A stretch of 64,000 nucleotides of DNA, from NCBI GenBank assembly GCA_947179325.1, contig CAMXAU010000006.1, positions 1 through 64,000 of the forward strand, given 5' to 3'. The notes beneath the pieces were generated by a model. That model searched no databases. It was not told where the DNA came from and worked only from the letters and a program-made list of their open reading frames with translations. Below, piece by piece: positions 42,863 to 51,896 of the stretch (position 1 is the stretch's first letter; each line of letters opens with the position of its first letter). The position numbers were made by a program, and so were the translations under genes. Origin of the DNA: an uncultured Bacteroidales bacterium (GTDB lineage: Bacteria; Bacteroidota; Bacteroidia; Bacteroidales; UBA932).

Positions 42863-44731
42863 ATGATGATGAACAAGACACAATTGGGCCTGTGCGCCCT
42901 GGCCGGCATAGCACCGGCATTCAATACGGCCGCACAGGAAAATGATGCGAGACCTGACATTGTGCTGCTGCTTGCAGATGACTGGGGATTCCCCCATGCC
43001 GCCCCGTATGGTGACAGGGTAGTGGATTCAAGGGTATTTGATTCCCTTGCATCTGAAGGAATGCTTTTCAACAGGGCATATTGTGCCTCTCCGCATTCGT
43101 CTCCTTCAAGGGCTACGATTCTTACCGGATGCTATGCGCATACTCTCGGCTCTGCAGCCAGCCTGAACTGCTATTTCCCTTCTCCTTCCGAGATTACGGT
43201 ATATCCGTCTGAACTTGAAAAGGCCGGCTATCTTGCGGTAAGCTGGAACAAGGGTTGGGGACCTGGACTTTTCAGGGAGACCGGATGGGAGCATAATCCC
43301 GCAGGAAAGGAGGTCAAAGACCTTGTGAAATGGATAGAAGAGGCTCCGGCAGACAAGCCTATATGTGTCTGGATGGGCAGCCGCAGGCCTCACAGGCCAT
43401 ATATCGTCGGGTCCGGAGAGGAACACGGGTTCTGTCCTGACAGCCTCGTGCTTTCCCCGGACCTGCCTGATGCTCCTGAGGTGAGGTGCGATGTGGCTGA
43501 TTATTACTATAATATACAGCTTTTCCAGGATGAGTGCGAACAGATAATCGAAGCTCTGAAGAAATCCGGAAGATATGACAATACGCTCATTGTCATGACG
43601 GGCGACAACGGATATTCGTTCCCGAGGGCCAAGTCGAATCTTTATGACCTCGGAGTACATGTCCCTCTTGCAGTACGCTGGCCGGGGCATATTGCCCCAG
43701 GCTCGGTCTGTGACAGCTTTGTCAGCCTGATGGACCTTGCCCCGACATTCTATGAGGCGGCCGGTGTGAAGCCTCCTGTCAAGATGGATGCGGAGAGCCT
43801 TGTGCCTGTCTTCGAGGGACGCAAGGAAGGTGTGCGCAAGGAAATGTATCTCGACAGGGAACGCCATACCAACCTGAGGGCAGGAGGATACGGCTATCCG
43901 ATGCGTTCGGTCGTTACGGAGGAGTTCCATTATATCCGCAATCTGCATCCGGAAAGGGTGCCTGCCGGAATAGACCCTGTGTTCGGGGACTGCGGCAACG
44001 GCCCGTGCAAGTCATATATGTCATTCCATAGGGACGAGTATCCGTCCGAATTGTTTGAAAGGGCTTTCGGACAGCGTCCTGCCGAGGAACTCTATGACCT
44101 CAGGAAGGATCCGCACATGCTCAACAATGTCGCAGGTGACCCGGAGTATGCCAAAGTCCTGAAGACAATGTCGCGCAAGCTGGACCGATGGATGAAGCGC
44201 ACCGGAGACCCGCGTCTGGATCCGGAGGACATGACATTCGACACATATCCGTACGTCCGCAAGAAGATGAAGCTTGCGATTTTTGACCTCGACGGGACTA
44301 TCCTTGACACCTCTGAGGGCATCAATACCTCTGCCCCTATGTGTCCTGGAATGGAAAAGACCATACGCGGGCTTCATGAAAGGGGGATCAGGCTCGCCAT
44401 CATATCAGACCAGCCTCAGGCAGTGGCAGAGCAGCTGGTGGCAAGGTATCTGCCGGATATCCCTTTTGTAGTGGTCAGGGGGGCTGACAGCGAGAAGACC
44501 GAGATTTATCCGGAACTCCTGCAGGAGATAATGGACATAGCCGGGGTAGGTCCCGCAAATACTGTGGTTGCCGGAGACAAGCCTATGGATGTGGTCTCTA
44601 CGAAAGAGGCCGGTGCAATGACGGTGGGCGTGACCTGGGGCGTGTCAAGTGTGCAGGACATGATAATATCAGGTGCGACAAATGTGGTGACGGACGAAGA
44701 AATCTTGAGGCTCTGCTATGACTATCTTTAA
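42863..44731 (+). CDS. Serine-type sulfatase fused to a HAD-type phosphatase domain
   Basis: 622 residues in one uninterrupted frame. Residues 30 to about 460 are a sulfatase: metal site LLLADDWG, activation motif HSSPSRATILTG (Ser79 to formylglycine) and MTGDNGYSFPR. From Met469 a HAD domain follows, with motif I FDLDGTILD, motif II IISDQ and motif IV VAGDKPMDV, but almost no cap domain. The N-terminus (MMMNKTQLGLCALAGIAPAFNTAAQ) is a weak signal peptide, so the compartment is uncertain: HAD enzymes are normally cytosolic and these sulfatases normally periplasmic. A separate internal start at 44267 is possible. The 3' end overlaps the MFS gene by 14 bp. Confidence 0.85.
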   Translation: MMMNKTQLGLCALAGIAPAFNTAAQENDARPDIVLLLADDWGFPHAAPYGDRVVDSRVFDSLASEGMLFNRAYCASPHSSPSRATILTGCYAHTLGSAASLNCYFPSPSEITVYPSELEKAGYLAVSWNKGWGPGLFRETGWEHNPAGKEVKDLVKWIEEAPADKPICVWMGSRRPHRPYIVGSGEEHGFCPDSLVLSPDLPDAPEVRCDVADYYYNIQLFQDECEQIIEALKKSGRYDNTLIVMTGDNGYSFPRAKSNLYDLGVHVPLAVRWPGHIAPGSVCDSFVSLMDLAPTFYEAAGVKPPVKMDAESLVPVFEGRKEGVRKEMYLDRERHTNLRAGGYGYPMRSVVTEEFHYIRNLHPERVPAGIDPVFGDCGNGPCKSYMSFHRDEYPSELFERAFGQRPAEELYDLRKDPHMLNNVAGDPEYAKVLKTMSRKLDRWMKRTGDPRLDPEDMTFDTYPYVRKKMKLAIFDLDGTILDTSEGINTSAPMCPGMEKTIRGLHERGIRLAIISDQPQAVAEQLVARYLPDIPFVVVRGADSEKTEIYPELLQEIMDIAGVGPANTVVAGDKPMDVVSTKEAGAMTVGVTWGVSSVQDMIISGATNVVTDEEILRLCYDYL

Positions 44732-45968
44732 AAAGCAAAACTATAAATGGGAGGTTCTCCTGCTGCTGTGGGGAGCCTTCCTTCTGAACCAGGCCGACAG
44801 GCAGGTCTTCAATACGGTGCTTCCTGCAATGAGGGATGCATTGGGCCTTACGGACACCTCCGTAGGGATGATAGCGACTCTGTTCAACCTTTTCTATGCC
44901 TTTCTTGTGCCCGTAGGGGGATGGGCGGGAGATCATCTGAGCAAAAAATGGGTCACTACACTGAGCATACTTTTCTGGAGTGTGGCCACAATGTTCACTG
45001 GGCTTGCGACAGGCTTTGTCTGGCTTGTTGTCCTGCGTTCTGTGGCGACCGGAGGAGGTGAGGCGTTCTTCGGCCCGGCAAACTATTCAATGATAGCTGA
45101 ATACCATACTGATACACGTGCCAGGGCAATGTCTGTCCACCAGACAGCCTATTATGTCGGGGTAATCATGGCAGGATGGCTTGCCGGCTTTATTGCGGAC
45201 AGGTTCGGATGGCAGTATTCGTTCATAATTTTCGGCGCGGCAGGTGTACTGTGGGCATTTTTGATGGTCATCCGCCTGAAGGACAGACAGGATGCGCCGG
45301 AGGAGAAGCCAGTCTCTGAAGTTCAGCAGAAACCGGGGTTCTTCGAGGGGTTCAAGGTTGTATTCACAACCCCGACTGCATTGATGCTTACGGTGGGATT
45401 CAGCGGACTCATCTTCGTGCTTACCGGATATCTTAGCTGGATGCCTACATATCTGCACGAGAATTTCGGCCAGTCGCTTGCCGCTGCAGGGTTCAATGCC
45501 GTATTCTATACACATTTGGCGGCTTTTGCCGGTGTGCTTGCGGCAGGTTCCCTGTCCGACAGGCTCGGCAGGCGCAATCCGCGTGCAAGGATGGTTCTGC
45601 AGGCGGCAGGGCTTCTTGCCGGTGTACCGTTCCTGCTGATGTTCGGTGCATGCAATGCTGTATGGCTTGTATATCTCGGGCTTGCCGGATTCGGGTTCTG
45701 CCGCGCATTTTTCGACGCCAACACCTATACAGTGCTCTATGACGTGACTCCTTCACGCCTGCATGCATCATGTTCAAGCGTGATGATAATGATAGGGTTC
45801 GGGGTCGGTGCCCTTGCTCCGGTCATTCTCGGGTCAATCAAGCAGTCGGCAGGACTGGACTTCGCATTTGTATGCCTTGCTGCCGTGTGGCTTGTATGCG
45901 GGCTGATGATGCTGGCAGTTGCGCTGAAAAGGTATAGGACGGATTATGATAATGTCCGCAAAGGATAA
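44718..45968 (+). CDS. MFS sugar/organic-anion importer of PUL2
   Basis: 416 residues with about 12 hydrophobic helices. The helix 2-3 loop GWAGDHLSKKW and the matching second-half loop GSLSDRLGRRNPRAR are MFS hallmarks. The N-terminus (LNQADRQVFNTVLPAMRDALGL) resembles the anion:cation symporter/hexuronate or Spinster-like groups. It should carry the released monosaccharide or a charged derivative into the cytosol, where the next four genes act. Its start lies inside the end of the sulfatase-HAD gene, so they are translationally linked. Confidence 0.9.
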   Translation: MTIFKKQNYKWEVLLLLWGAFLLNQADRQVFNTVLPAMRDALGLTDTSVGMIATLFNLFYAFLVPVGGWAGDHLSKKWVTTLSILFWSVATMFTGLATGFVWLVVLRSVATGGGEAFFGPANYSMIAEYHTDTRARAMSVHQTAYYVGVIMAGWLAGFIADRFGWQYSFIIFGAAGVLWAFLMVIRLKDRQDAPEEKPVSEVQQKPGFFEGFKVVFTTPTALMLTVGFSGLIFVLTGYLSWMPTYLHENFGQSLAAAGFNAVFYTHLAAFAGVLAAGSLSDRLGRRNPRARMVLQAAGLLAGVPFLLMFGACNAVWLVYLGLAGFGFCRAFFDANTYTVLYDVTPSRLHASCSSVMIMIGFGVGALAPVILGSIKQSAGLDFAFVCLAAVWLVCGLMMLAVALKRYRTDYDNVRKG

Positions 45969-45995
45969 GTTGTACTGACGTTTAAAGATATAGAA

Positions 45996-47435
45996 ATGAA
46001 CAGTGAATCAAAGAAGAGGAGGGCAAAGGCCGGGCTGCTGCTGATTGCCTCCCCGCGCTTCAGGAATCTGGATGGCCCGAAGCGTGGCTCTTACCACACC
46101 AGGAAGGAGAAGGAAGTTGAAGAAATCATGGCAGGACTTGATTTTCTTGACATCGTTTATCCCGGGATAATATATGAAAAGGAAGATGCCGAATCTGCAA
46201 TAATGTCTTTTGTTACAGAAAAGGTGGATTTTGTGATAGCAGAGTTCCTGTCATGGTCAGAGGACTCGGCCTGGATAAGGTTTCTGCGTGACTGCCCTCC
46301 GATGCCGATTCTGTTTGTGAATGCGGCAAAGGACAGGATGCCTTTCCGGACGACCCTTGATGAGGATGATTTTGTAGATTATCTGTGCCGCGGGACGCTT
46401 GTCGGCTCCCTGGAAGGCTCAGGCAGCGTCAAGAGGATGCCGCGTGCAGATGTGAAGACTGTGATCGGGACGCGCCCGCAGGTAATTGAAAAGATACGGA
46501 CATATTCTGCGGCTGCACGTGCGAGGGCAATCCTGCGCAGCTCAACAGTCGGTCTTATGGCCAATATGAATGAGGCCATGTGGAGCACTTACATTGACAA
46601 TTATGACCTGTTTACCAGAATCGGCCCTGAAATCCACTATCTGCCGTATTCGGAATATGGCGGATATATAGAGCGGCTTACGGAGGAGGAGACCGGTGAA
46701 TATGCCAGGCAGCTGCTTTCGGATTATGAGATGATGCCTGACGTTGAGGATGAGAAATTCATGGGCTGTGTAAAAGCCACCCTTGCCATAAAGAATATGG
46801 CCCGTGACATGGATGTGGATGTGTTTGTGTACAATGACATTGACCAGGCGACATTCAAGACTGCCGGATGCCGTGCCGGATTCTATCCGCAATGGTTCAA
46901 TGACAATGTGTCCGTGCTTGTCCCTGAGGCAGACATAGGTGCAGGACTGATTGTCTATGTGCTGAAACTCCTGAGCGGGAAGAACATCAATTTCCTTGAG
47001 CCGTTCCATATAGAGGATGAATACGGGACTTTCGCCGGAGGACATGCCGGACCTAACGACCACAATGATCCGCAGTGGAAGGGGAATGTGTTGATAGCCA
47101 GGGATGTCCGCTTTGCGAAAACGTCATGGAAATATGCCGGGGCACCGTTCGCATGGTATCGCATAAGCCCCGGGATGAAGACAATTGCCGGGCTGTATGA
47201 AGAAAACGGCAGATACAAGATAATATGTTTCAGGGCAGAATCGCTGCCGGGAGGGCATCTGCTTGCCACATATTCGCACAGCATATTCAGGCCGGAAGTG
47301 CCGGTCAAGGACCTCTTCGGGCGGATTCTGGAGATAGGGGCCACTCAGCACTATGCCGTTGTTGACGGAGACTATACGGCTGAGCTTGAGGATTTTGCTG
47401 CGGTTATGGGCTTTGATTTCCATTATATAAGGTAG
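45996..47435 (+). CDS. L-fucose/L-arabinose-isomerase-like protein
   Basis: 479-residue cytosolic protein with no signal peptide. The N-terminal part (RAKAGLLLIASPRFRNLDG...) and the C-terminal stretch FAGGHAGPNDHNDPQWKGNVLIARDVRF fit the fucose/arabinose isomerase fold, in which metal ligands bind the open-chain sugar. The central part shows VYNDIDQATFKTAGCRAGFYPQWFND. Expected reaction: aldose to ketose. Its sugar may be fucose, arabinose, altrose-type or galactose-type. It stands between the importer and the mannose-6-phosphate-isomerase-like gene, in line with a catabolic role. Confidence 0.8.
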   Translation: MNSESKKRRAKAGLLLIASPRFRNLDGPKRGSYHTRKEKEVEEIMAGLDFLDIVYPGIIYEKEDAESAIMSFVTEKVDFVIAEFLSWSEDSAWIRFLRDCPPMPILFVNAAKDRMPFRTTLDEDDFVDYLCRGTLVGSLEGSGSVKRMPRADVKTVIGTRPQVIEKIRTYSAAARARAILRSSTVGLMANMNEAMWSTYIDNYDLFTRIGPEIHYLPYSEYGGYIERLTEEETGEYARQLLSDYEMMPDVEDEKFMGCVKATLAIKNMARDMDVDVFVYNDIDQATFKTAGCRAGFYPQWFNDNVSVLVPEADIGAGLIVYVLKLLSGKNINFLEPFHIEDEYGTFAGGHAGPNDHNDPQWKGNVLIARDVRFAKTSWKYAGAPFAWYRISPGMKTIAGLYEENGRYKIICFRAESLPGGHLLATYSHSIFRPEVPVKDLFGRILEIGATQHYAVVDGDYTAELEDFAAVMGFDFHYIR

Positions 47436-47464
47436 ACTTTATTTAAATATTAAAGAGGATAATT

Positions 47465-49339
47465 ATGAGTTTTATGTACAACCCGTTCCCTTTCGATGAC
47501 CCCAGGCCGGTCAATCGTCCGGAACTTTCTGAAAAGACTATTAATGCAGTAGTGTCAGGCGGAACTCCTGCGGTAATCAGGAAACTGGCAGCAGAACTGC
47601 TTCCAAAGGCGCAGCACTCCAATGTAATAGTGGCATTTGACGGCTACACTGCCACAGACTGGAAACTGGCTTTGAATCTTCTGGCCCGTGAATGCAGGGC
47701 TGCCGGGGTTGAGTTTGAGTCTGTTGACCAGAATGCAGCATGTTTCAAAAGCGGAGATGAGATTGATGCCATGATTGATCCGCTGCTTGTCTGGGATACG
47801 AAAGAGGACCCGACCCTGCTGTATGGAAAGATATACAAAGGCGGATATGAAGGCATGCTTGATGAGCGGAAGACTGCCGCGTTTGAAACAGAAGTCAAGG
47901 AAAAGCGCCCGGGAAAGGGGAAGATTGTGGCTGTCTATGGATATGGCTGTCTTATTCCCCGTTTCAGGGAACTGTATGACGTCAAATGTTTCTTTGACAT
48001 TACCCCTAAGACATCAATACTCCGCATAAGGAAAGGTGAATATGCCAATATAGGAAAAAACCGTCCTGATCTTGTCAACCGCGTTATCAGGCGCTGCTAT
48101 TATTGTGATTTTGAAATGTCAGTGTGCAGCCGCCGCGAATTGCTGCGTACAGGCGCTCTTGACTGGTATTTCCTGACAGATGACCCTGACAATATCCGGA
48201 TGATGCCGTTCTGGGCTTTTGCTGACATCTGTGCGCAGCTGGTCAAATATCCGTTCCGCGCAAAGCCTTGCTATCTCGAGGGTGTCTGGGGCGGTTCATA
48301 TATGAAGAAACTCCGCAAACTGCCCGACACGATGAGGAATTGCGCATGGGTGTTCGATTTCATCCCGATGGAGGTCAGCGTTGTCGTTGAGGCCGGGAAA
48401 GAGAAGCTGGACATCAGTTTCTGCACATTCGTATGCCGGGAGGGGGACAACCTCATGGGTCATGATTGTGTCGAGAAGTTCCACGGCTATTTCCCTGTCC
48501 GGTTTAACTATGACGACAGCTGGCACTCGACAGGAAATATGTCAATCCAGTGCCATTCCGGTTCTGAGTACAACAGGGAGCATTATGGTGAGTTCGGGCG
48601 CCAGGACGAGAGCTATTATGTCTGTGTCACGGGACATGATGCAAAGACTTTCATAGGTTTCAATGATGATGCCGACATACCTCAGTTTTTCCGCGACATT
48701 GAGGCTGCGGATACGGAGCACAAGCCTTGCGACTATATGAAATATGTCAATTATGAGGAGTCTAAGCCTGGTCTTCAGGTAATGCTTCCGGCTGGCACCA
48801 TACACTCTTCGGGCCGCAACCAGGTCATCCTTGAGATAGGTTCCCTTACGATAGGTTCATATACATATAAGATGTATGACTATCTGCGTCTTGACTTTGA
48901 CGGCAGGCAAAGGCCTATCCACACAAGGCTGGGAGAACTTAATGTGGCTCAGCATCGCCGTTCTTCTGTGATACGTGATCCTGAGAGTCCTGACTATATC
49001 GTGCAGAAGCCTCGTGAGGCTGCTTCCGGTGAAGGATGGAGAGAGATGATCCTCGGTGAGAATGAGCAGCTTTATTTCTCGCTCCGACGTCTCGAGTTCG
49101 GACAGACTTGCCCTCAGGATACATGCGGAGACAGATTCCATGTACTTGCCCTTGTGGACGGAGACAAAGTAAGGGTCCGCAGCGCAAGCCATCCGGAGCG
49201 CAGCTTTGAAATGGAATATCTTGACATTGTGTGTGTGCCTGCTGATATGGGTGAGTATGTCATAGAGAATCTCGGCAAAGAGCCTGTAATGGTCCATAAG
49301 ACTATGCTGCGTGACGGATATCAGGATGTTGTATTGTAA
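47465..49339 (+). CDS. Class I mannose-6-phosphate-isomerase-like protein with N-terminal kinase-like domain
   Basis: 624-residue cytosolic protein. Residues about 50-290 resemble a uridine-kinase/P-loop fold, but the site reads VIVAFDGYTATDWK without the normal GxxxxGKS, so it is probably inactive as a kinase. The cupin half (about 300-620) carries CHSG after IQ (Gln362, His364) as in type I phosphomannose isomerases, plus a late HSSGRNQVILEIG strand. It may isomerise a phosphorylated aldose/ketose or a related free sugar, following or replacing the step of the isomerase encoded upstream. I am sure of the family but not of the reaction. Confidence 0.72.
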   Translation: MSFMYNPFPFDDPRPVNRPELSEKTINAVVSGGTPAVIRKLAAELLPKAQHSNVIVAFDGYTATDWKLALNLLARECRAAGVEFESVDQNAACFKSGDEIDAMIDPLLVWDTKEDPTLLYGKIYKGGYEGMLDERKTAAFETEVKEKRPGKGKIVAVYGYGCLIPRFRELYDVKCFFDITPKTSILRIRKGEYANIGKNRPDLVNRVIRRCYYCDFEMSVCSRRELLRTGALDWYFLTDDPDNIRMMPFWAFADICAQLVKYPFRAKPCYLEGVWGGSYMKKLRKLPDTMRNCAWVFDFIPMEVSVVVEAGKEKLDISFCTFVCREGDNLMGHDCVEKFHGYFPVRFNYDDSWHSTGNMSIQCHSGSEYNREHYGEFGRQDESYYVCVTGHDAKTFIGFNDDADIPQFFRDIEAADTEHKPCDYMKYVNYEESKPGLQVMLPAGTIHSSGRNQVILEIGSLTIGSYTYKMYDYLRLDFDGRQRPIHTRLGELNVAQHRRSSVIRDPESPDYIVQKPREAASGEGWREMILGENEQLYFSLRRLEFGQTCPQDTCGDRFHVLALVDGDKVRVRSASHPERSFEMEYLDIVCVPADMGEYVIENLGKEPVMVHKTMLRDGYQDVVL

Positions 49340-49402
49340 GAAACTGTTTTAATGATAAAAAATAAACAGTTCCCAAGAAGTTATTTAAAATATATTTAAT
49401 GT

Positions 49403-50398
49403 ATGTGCTCTTCTGGTATTTTGATGCTTGATGTCGGCGGCACTTTCATAAAGTGCTCTGACGGACGCACGGTTCCGGTTGATTCAGACGGCAGCAGGGA
49501 GGATATTGTGTCTTCCCTGTGCCTTGCTTTGCAGAGTCCGATGGAATATGGCCGCGTGGCAGTGGCGATTCCGGGGCCTTTTGACTATAGTGCAGGCATC
49601 TTCCGCATGGACCATAAGTTTGCTGCCGTGAAAGGGGAGAGCTTCCGCAGTCTTGTAGCCGAAGCTTGGACTGAATCCGAAACTTGCACTGCCTCTGATG
49701 TTTGCACTGCCTCCGTTGGCAGTCCTGTCTCCGTTGACCGTCTTTCATCCGTTGACTCTCCTGTTTCTGTTGGCCGTCCTGTATGTGGAAACCATACTGA
49801 ACCAGTAGGCTGCGGCAGTCCGGTCCGGCTGCCGTCTGGTGATGTGGAGTTCCGGTATATGCACGATGTCAACTGTATGCTTCTTGGAGAGATGACGGAC
49901 GGAAATGCACGGGGATACAGGAATGTCGCACTGGTCTCGCTCGGGACAGGACTTGGATTTTCTGTGTGCCGTGACGGTGAGATTCTGTGCAATGAATCCG
50001 GTTCTCCTGCCATTTCGATTTACAGGATGCCCTGCCGTGGAGGTATTCTCGAGGACTATGTGTCCAAACGCGGGTTCCTGCGAGGATATGGCCGGGACAT
50101 GACGGTAAAGAAGCTTGCGGACATGGCGCGTGGTGGAGATTCACGTGCCGCGGAACGTTTTGCTGAGACAGGCCATATCCTCGGATCCGGTATCGCGGAA
50201 ATATTGAAAGACAACGGTACGGAATGCCTGCTGTTCGGCGGGCAGATATCCAGGTCGTTTGAGCTTTTCGCACCGGCAGTGCGTGAGGAACTGTCTGGAG
50301 TCAGCTGCCTGTCGCGCATCTGTACCATATCTGATTTTGACAAGGCTGTTTTTAAAGGCCTGCAGTCGCTTTGGGATGTCAGTTTGTGTAAAATGTAA
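49403..50398 (+). CDS. ROK-family sugar kinase with an internal hexapeptide repeat
   Basis: 331 residues. The N-terminal ATP site MLDVGGTFIKC (Asp10-Thr14), VAVAIPGPFDY, the substrate region MHDVNCMLLGE and VSLGTGLGFSV fit the ROK fold. The usual Cys-rich zinc motif is degenerate (MPCRGGILEDYVS). Between about residues 92 and 128 there is an inserted low-complexity stretch made of six 18-bp units (49676-49783). Such kinases phosphorylate glucose, fructose, mannose or GlcNAc-type sugars, and here probably the ketose made by the isomerase. It is preceded by 63 bp without a clear promoter and is likely part of the operon. Confidence 0.85.
   Translation: MCSSGILMLDVGGTFIKCSDGRTVPVDSDGSREDIVSSLCLALQSPMEYGRVAVAIPGPFDYSAGIFRMDHKFAAVKGESFRSLVAEAWTESETCTASDVCTASVGSPVSVDRLSSVDSPVSVGRPVCGNHTEPVGCGSPVRLPSGDVEFRYMHDVNCMLLGEMTDGNARGYRNVALVSLGTGLGFSVCRDGEILCNESGSPAISIYRMPCRGGILEDYVSKRGFLRGYGRDMTVKKLADMARGGDSRAAERFAETGHILGSGIAEILKDNGTECLLFGGQISRSFELFAPAVREELSGVSCLSRICTISDFDKAVFKGLQSLWDVSLCKM
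49676..49783 (+). repeat. Six tandem 18-bp units within the ROK kinase gene
   Basis: The units begin TCCG or TCTG and encode the hexapeptides SETCTA, SDVCTA, SVGSPV, SVDRLS, SVDSPV and SVGRPV. The 18-bp period keeps the frame at any copy number. The repeats fall in a loop of the kinase fold. Confidence 0.8.
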
Positions 50399-50509
50399 GT
50401 TCTTGCGAATTAGTTACTTGTGTGTTTATGGACGCCTACGCGTGGAATTGTATGCCGGTGGTTGCGTAAGTTGTTGATGCTTAGTTGATTGTATTTTGCG
50501 TTTGCAATT

Positions 50510-51451
50510 ATGATTGAATTAAAAGACAAAAATATTAAGATGCTGCTGAGTGAGCCGGACGGACCTTGTGCGTATTACAAGGGTGTCCGGTTCGACCGTT
50601 GCGGTGTGTTCCGTAGCATATGCTGCAGTGGGCGGAGCTATGCTGACGAGTGGTTTGATGACCATGATTCTTACCGTCACGACCATATATGCGGCCCTGT
50701 AGAGGAGTTCGGGCCGGTCGCAAGGCCGTTCGGGCGTATTCTGAAAATCGGGGTAGGGCTTCTTGATGTCTGCCCTGACGCCAGTGGACACACCGGCATT
50801 GATGTCATTGGGCAGTATGACCGTTTCCGCCTGTATCCTGTTGTGGAAAGCGGGCACAGATCTCTTTCAGTCAGTGATGACCGGGCTGTATTCACACATC
50901 TGATGCCTGGAGAATATGATTATGCCAAGACTGTACGTCTGACGGGAGACTGCAGCTTTGAAATCTCGCACAGGCTGTGCAACCTTGGGACAGAACGCCT
51001 GGTGACAGATGTCTACAACCATAATTTCTTTACTTTGGGACTTCAGGAAATAGGACCTGACAGGTGTATAGACTTCCCGTTCAAGCCGGCCGGGATATGG
51101 AGGGATGATTCTGTGTCTGCATACCTGACAGACTCCGGCATCAGATTCAGCAGACGGATTGAGCCTGGCGAGAAGGCTTTCATGGGAGATTTGCATGATG
51201 CAGGGCCGGGGAGCATTATGTCCGGAGCGGAGTGCCATGCTTCCGGAATACATGCCTATGACGGCAGAAAGAATGGCTATTCTTTCTCACTGTCAGGAAA
51301 TTCCATGCGTGTTGAAGTGAGATGTGATGCCCCGATGGACCATGCCGTCTTCTGGAGCAACCACCGTGTCAGCTGTGTGGAGCCATACATAAAGATAGAC
51401 ATTGCTCCCGGGCACGACTACCGCTGGACAATCACCTGGCGTTGTCTTTAA
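50510..51451 (+). CDS. Aldose-1-epimerase-like (mutarotase fold) protein
   Basis: 313 residues from the ATG at 50510; a longer in-frame start adds a hydrophobic stub and is less likely. The galactose-mutarotase-like beta-supersandwich is indicated by a central VYNHNFFTLG (histidine) and VFWSNHRVSCVEPYIKIDIAPG near the C-terminus. Enzymes of this fold interconvert alpha and beta sugar anomers and feed the open-chain form to isomerases. It is the last gene of PUL2, followed by a long perfect hairpin. A role on a sugar other than galactose is likely given the diverged sequence. Confidence 0.72.
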   Translation: MIELKDKNIKMLLSEPDGPCAYYKGVRFDRCGVFRSICCSGRSYADEWFDDHDSYRHDHICGPVEEFGPVARPFGRILKIGVGLLDVCPDASGHTGIDVIGQYDRFRLYPVVESGHRSLSVSDDRAVFTHLMPGEYDYAKTVRLTGDCSFEISHRLCNLGTERLVTDVYNHNFFTLGLQEIGPDRCIDFPFKPAGIWRDDSVSAYLTDSGIRFSRRIEPGEKAFMGDLHDAGPGSIMSGAECHASGIHAYDGRKNGYSFSLSGNSMRVEVRCDAPMDHAVFWSNHRVSCVEPYIKIDIAPGHDYRWTITWRCL

Positions 51452-51471
51452 GCGTGCATAACGCAAGGATA

Positions 51472-51518
51472 ATTATTCAAAACGAATTATGCTATTTGCA
51501 TAATTCGTTTTGAATAAT
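51472..51518. repeat. Perfect 21-bp inverted repeat with 5-nt loop
   Basis: Left arm 51472-51492 (ATTATTCAAAACG...) and right arm 51498-51518 (...CGTTTTGAATAAT) are perfectly complementary around TATTT. It lies 20 bp after the last PUL2 gene and before the convergent toxin-antitoxin relic. The stem is A+T-rich and long, unlike a normal GC terminator. It could still stop or protect both transcripts, or be a small mobile relic. Confidence 0.8.
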
Positions 51519-51615
51519 ATGATTTGGCGGCAGGCTTTGCGTATATGTGCCGTCCTAACAGCACCTGGTGTCTTAGCCTTTGGGTATTTATTCCGGCAAA
51601 ATCTGTCAAACTTTG

Positions 51616-51891
51616 TTAAAATCGCCATTGATAAAAGTAATAGGTGAGTTGCAAAGGATTGTCGGGATATGAATTGTTATTCTTCTGGAAATTCTTAAAT
51701 CTGAAGTACAATATTTCTTTTGTATCAGACGCAAACTCAGGTGTCATCTGCTCCACGATGAGTATCATGTCTATATCTTTTGTAGCCCGGGGTTTCATAT
51801 CGGCATTACGCATGATAACACTGCATGCCGTATCGCCGATAATCATATAATTGTCCTTGAAATCCAAGAAATACTCCTTGAACTTATCCAA
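51616..51891 (-). pseudogene. Truncated AbiEii-like nucleotidyltransferase toxin
   Basis: 91 residues. MIIGDTACSVIMRNADMKPRATKDIDMIL matches the N-terminal nucleotidyltransferase core of AbiEii/DUF1814-type toxins (the key pair is the D-x-D in KDIDMIL). The remainder is shortened and ends in YPDNPLQLTYYFYQWRF, where intact relatives (over 200 residues) continue. It looks like a broken toxin gene, in a three-gene minus-strand cassette with A+T-rich DNA unlike its surroundings. Confidence 0.6.
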
Positions 51892-51896
51892 TCCTT

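Noticed and set aside
49676..49783. Tandem repeats considered as a CRISPR array
   Set aside because: The units are contiguous, 18 bp long, in frame within a kinase gene and without spacers.
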